A DNA stretch of 64,000 nt from positions 1-64,000 of the forward strand of contig NZ_BKAJ01000037.1 in the NCBI RefSeq assembly GCF_007992495.1. Direction: 5' to 3'. The DNA comes from Reyranella soli. GTDB taxonomy: Bacteria > Pseudomonadota > Alphaproteobacteria > Reyranellales > Reyranellaceae. This document shows, piece by piece, positions 62,074 through 64,000 of the stretch. The notes beneath the pieces were generated by a model. The model was not told where the DNA came from and did not search any database. It saw nothing but the letters and a program-made list of their open reading frames with translations. The translations under genes were made by a program, and so were the position numbers. Position 1 is the first letter of the stretch, and every line of letters starts with the position of its first letter.

Positions 62074-62149
62074 CAGAAATCGACCATCAACAGTGCAGCG
62101 AGGCGTCAAGTTCGGCCTGGTCCTCGACAGGCAAGCCCAACGCTAGTCA

Positions 62150-63178
62150 CTAAGTGGGATGGGTCTCGAAAATGCTGAGCACCGAGTTTGTCGAAACAAT
62201 CCTGGCCAGCTTGAAGGCGGCGTCTGACAGGAGTTTCGCGAATTCTTCGCGAGTACGTTCCCGCCCGCCGTCGGACATCACCAACATCTCAAGGTCGATC
62301 AGGAAGATTTCCGGCGTTCCTGGCTGTCCAAGTTCCGGCAACTGCCGATCAAGAATTATCAGCCTATCCCCCGACGTCATGGCCTTCCGACAGTTGCGGA
62401 GGATCGACATTGACCGCGCATCATCCCAGTCATGGATCACCGACTTCATCAGGTAAGTATTCCCGCCGGTTGGAACAGTCTCGAAAAAGCTGCCACCAAT
62501 GACCTTGACTCGGTCGACAACCCCGTGGTCCGTCAAGACGGGTGTCGCCTGCGCGACAACATGAGGCAAATCGAACAAGACTCCTCGAAGGGATGGATTG
62601 GCCGCCAGGATCGCGGCCAATAGCTCTCCCGTGCCTCCACCAACATCGACGACGGTGCCTGCCTGGGCAAAGTCAAACGCCTCAAGCACCGCTCGTATCT
62701 GGGCCGCCGATACAGCCCTCATCGCCTGATCGTGAATCTCTGATTCTTCCGGGTGCGCGGCGTAGAATTCAAATAGTTCCATTCCAAGCGCGCCCTCCGC
62801 TCCTCCGACTCCTTTGCGGACGGCTCCGATCAGATCTGCCCAACAGCGCCAACGCACGCCTCCCACTAGGAACAAGACAGCAGCGCGAAAGGAGCCTGGG
62901 ACATCGGATCGTAACATCTCGGCCGCAGGGTTTAGCGAGAATTCACCGCCGCTCGATTCTGCAAAAACCCCAAGCGCGCACAGCGCTCTCATCAAGCGAT
63001 GCAGGGCCGCTGGATCTGTTCCGGTGGCAGTCGCCAGTTCAGCGGCCCTCATAGGCTTTCGCGAGAGGTGATCTGCAACGCTCAGCTTTGCCGCTACGTG
63101 AAGTGCCTGCGATGTCTTCATTCCAGCGATAATCTGCCGAAGTGTGGCAATGGCTTGAGCCCGCGATTGTTCTTCCAT
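62150..63178 (-). CDS. SAM-dependent O-methyltransferase (acetylserotonin-type)
   Basis: 342 residues; GGAGG upstream of ATG 63178. N-terminal dimerisation winged helix (LHVAAKLSVADHLSRKPMRA, ELATATGTDPAALHRLMRAL, CALGVFAE) and a Rossmann domain with SAM loop VVDVGGGTGELLAAILAANP, FDLPHVV, and catalytic-base region LMKSVIHDWDDARSMSILRN. Such enzymes methylate phenolic or polyketide hydroxyls in secondary metabolism. No biosynthetic partner gene is in the window. Confidence 0.92.
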   Translation of the reverse strand: MEEQSRAQAIATLRQIIAGMKTSQALHVAAKLSVADHLSRKPMRAAELATATGTDPAALHRLMRALCALGVFAESSGGEFSLNPAAEMLRSDVPGSFRAAVLFLVGGVRWRCWADLIGAVRKGVGGAEGALGMELFEFYAAHPEESEIHDQAMRAVSAAQIRAVLEAFDFAQAGTVVDVGGGTGELLAAILAANPSLRGVLFDLPHVVAQATPVLTDHGVVDRVKVIGGSFFETVPTGGNTYLMKSVIHDWDDARSMSILRNCRKAMTSGDRLIILDRQLPELGQPGTPEIFLIDLEMLVMSDGGRERTREEFAKLLSDAAFKLARIVSTNSVLSIFETHPT

Positions 63179-63329
63179 GCCCGCCTCCCCCTATTGTTCT
63201 AAGGTGACTATGCTCCGCTGCTGATCTCCCGCAAGGGGCGCCACGCCTCGAATGGATACCGGACTGAGCCACGGCCATGATGACGCGGCGTGATTTGCTA
63301 TGAGGAAGCAGCCCACACCATCTGGCCCG

Positions 63330-63454
63330 ATGTCCGAGAGTGGCCGTCGGCTGGCCGAACATATCTCGCTCAAAGCGGACCGGACGCGCTGCTCGCCAAG
63401 GCGACGGAACTTGAAGCCCAGGCCGACCAGATAGAGCGCCAGCACAAGACCTAG
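63330..63454 (+). pseudogene. Frameshifted homologue of the small coiled-coil protein at 39 kb
   Basis: MSESGRRLAEHISLKADR is in one frame and DALLAKATELEAQADQIERQ, HKT in the next; one base has been lost near 63390. The intact relative at 39038-39214 reads ...RRLAQLITLKTDRDALLAQA.... Indicates a small repeated gene family. Confidence 0.6.
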
Positions 63455-63738
63455 CGGACGCGGCCGCCATCAGGGCCGCTGGTCGACTTTCCGGCCGGGC
63501 AGGTTGCCGCCGCGCCGCAAGCCTTCCTAGTGCCTTCCGGAAGGTTCTTGAGACTTCGGATCAGGGCCGTCGGGCAATGCCGGTAGGTGGTGGGTGTGGG
63601 ACTACAGACACACGAGAAAGCGCGTTGCTTTTCGATACCCCGACGACTGCCGATGATATGGGGGCCGAGCAGCAGAATTGAAGACTCCGCCCGGTGACTA
63701 AAATTGCCGTCGCCGTGTCGCCACGCCGTGCTTCAACC
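63455..63738. other. Gene-free interval
   Basis: No recognisable coding frame between the coiled-coil relic and the terminator. Confidence 0.4.
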
Positions 63739-63773
63739 AAAAAAAGCCCGGCACGGGGTAAACCCTGCCGGGC
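63739..63773 (-). terminator. Strong intrinsic terminator for a minus-strand gene
   Basis: Minus strand: GCCCGGCAGGGTTTACCCCG then TGCCGGGC followed by seven T. Stem of at least 8 bp (GCCCGGCA/TGCCGGGC) with an inner GGG/CCC extension. It must end a gene entering from the right edge. Confidence 0.85.
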
Positions 63774-63797
63774 GCGTAGTTGAGGGAGGAGATACGC

Positions 63798-64000
63798 TCA
63801 GCGCGTCGCAAGATTTGCGCCAAGCGGCTGTGGACCAGACGGTGGGCTCTCGTGGATGGTCCCCGGCGGGGCGGATGCGGCCGGCCTACCTGGCTTGTCC
63901 TCCGTTGCCCTTGGTTCAAACGCCGGTTCAAACGTAGCGACGGCGCTATCCCAGCAACCGCGCAACCTGCGTGTGCTGGCCACGTCGACGGCCGGCTGGT
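63798..64000 (-). CDS. C-terminal end of a gene running off the right edge (unidentified)
   Basis: The minus-strand frame is open from base 64000 to a TGA at 63798-63800, 25 bases before the strong terminator. The 66 codons visible (VDVASTRRLRGCWDSAVATF, ... HESPPSGPQPLGANLATR) are Pro/Ala-rich and match no family I know. Support comes from the terminator position; another minus frame is also open here. Confidence 0.35.
   Translation of the reverse strand, partial: QPAVDVASTRRLRGCWDSAVATFEPAFEPRATEDKPGRPAASAPPGTIHESPPSGPQPLGANLATR

Noticed and set aside
1..64000. CRISPR arrays, rRNA and tRNA genes
   Set aside because: No regularly spaced short repeats, rRNA segments or T-loop/anticodon patterns were seen on either strand, though short tRNAs could be missed by eye.

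Overview
The window is high-GC DNA with alphaproteobacterial gene content: a ccm-type cytochrome c maturation operon, a cbb3 oxidase operon of the fixNOQP/fixIS type, aerobic hemF, an acetoacetyl/3-hydroxybutyrate dehydrogenase, TolB/TPR-type CadC-like regulators, class III adenylate cyclases with SAM, Cache/HAMP or DUF5939 modules, and DUF692/DUF2063 proteins. I cannot name a species. No rRNA, tRNA, CRISPR array or intact insertion sequence was found. A tyrosine recombinase and many truncated genes show that the 4.8-7.4, 13.3-18, 25.5-32, 36-45 and 50-64 kb stretches are accessory and decaying DNA.

Layout. 1-4789 (minus): most of a giant Ser/Thr kinase-AAA ATPase-GAF-PAS sensor running off the left edge. 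4.9-5.5 kb: two AraC helix-turn-helix relics. 5.6-6.6 kb: hemF with a shortened C-terminus. 7.4-13.3 kb: ccmCDEFGHI, punctuated by three palindromic repeats, two of which supply coding sequence to ccmH. 13.3-18 kb: a TctC relic, a DUF488 gene, hemC bounded by direct repeats, an alpha/beta hydrolase. 18-25.8 kb: a secreted protein, ccoNOQP, a 68-residue membrane protein, a DUF2189 membrane protein, the copper ATPase ccoI, ccoS and a HlyD relic, almost all overlapping. 25.8-31.9 kb: cupins, a CadC-like regulator, a duplicated small gene, cytochrome b561 and a small cytochrome c. 32-36 kb: an ABC exporter, an MsrA that has lost its catalytic cysteine, and an AraC regulator. 36.8-39.2 kb: an integrase with two small overlapping upstream genes. 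39-44 kb: a 5'-truncated cyclase, a DUF2282 (bufferin-type) peptide with DoxX and NDH-2, and a broken EamA transporter. 44.2-50.1 kb (minus): LysR, cupin, MFS, DUF302, patatin and an NhaD-like antiporter preceded by a structured leader with an intrinsic terminator. 50-54.5 kb: peroxiredoxin-like protein, LysR, an exported HAD protein, 3-hydroxybutyrate dehydrogenase and relics. 54.6-61.8 kb: a 1075-residue SAM-cyclase-AAA protein, plsY with one nonsense codon, DUF2798, bufC, a frameshifted bufB and a third cyclase. 62-64 kb: an O-methyltransferase and the end of one further gene.

How the genes fit together. The core of the window builds low-oxygen respiration: HemF and HemC feed heme synthesis, Ccm proteins attach heme to c-type apocytochromes, CcoNOQP is the terminal oxidase, CcoI and CcoS serve its copper assembly, and the small cytochrome c and NDH-2 could feed electrons to it. 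The usual ccoG and ccoH are missing from the cco operon and two unrelated membrane-protein genes occupy their place. ccmA and ccmB are not adjacent. The bufferin-type parts (bufA1 at 41.4 kb; bufB/bufC at 59-60.6 kb) are split and bufB is frameshifted. A dispersed repeat with core CTAGGGTCAAAACCCATAAAGTC marks many module borders.
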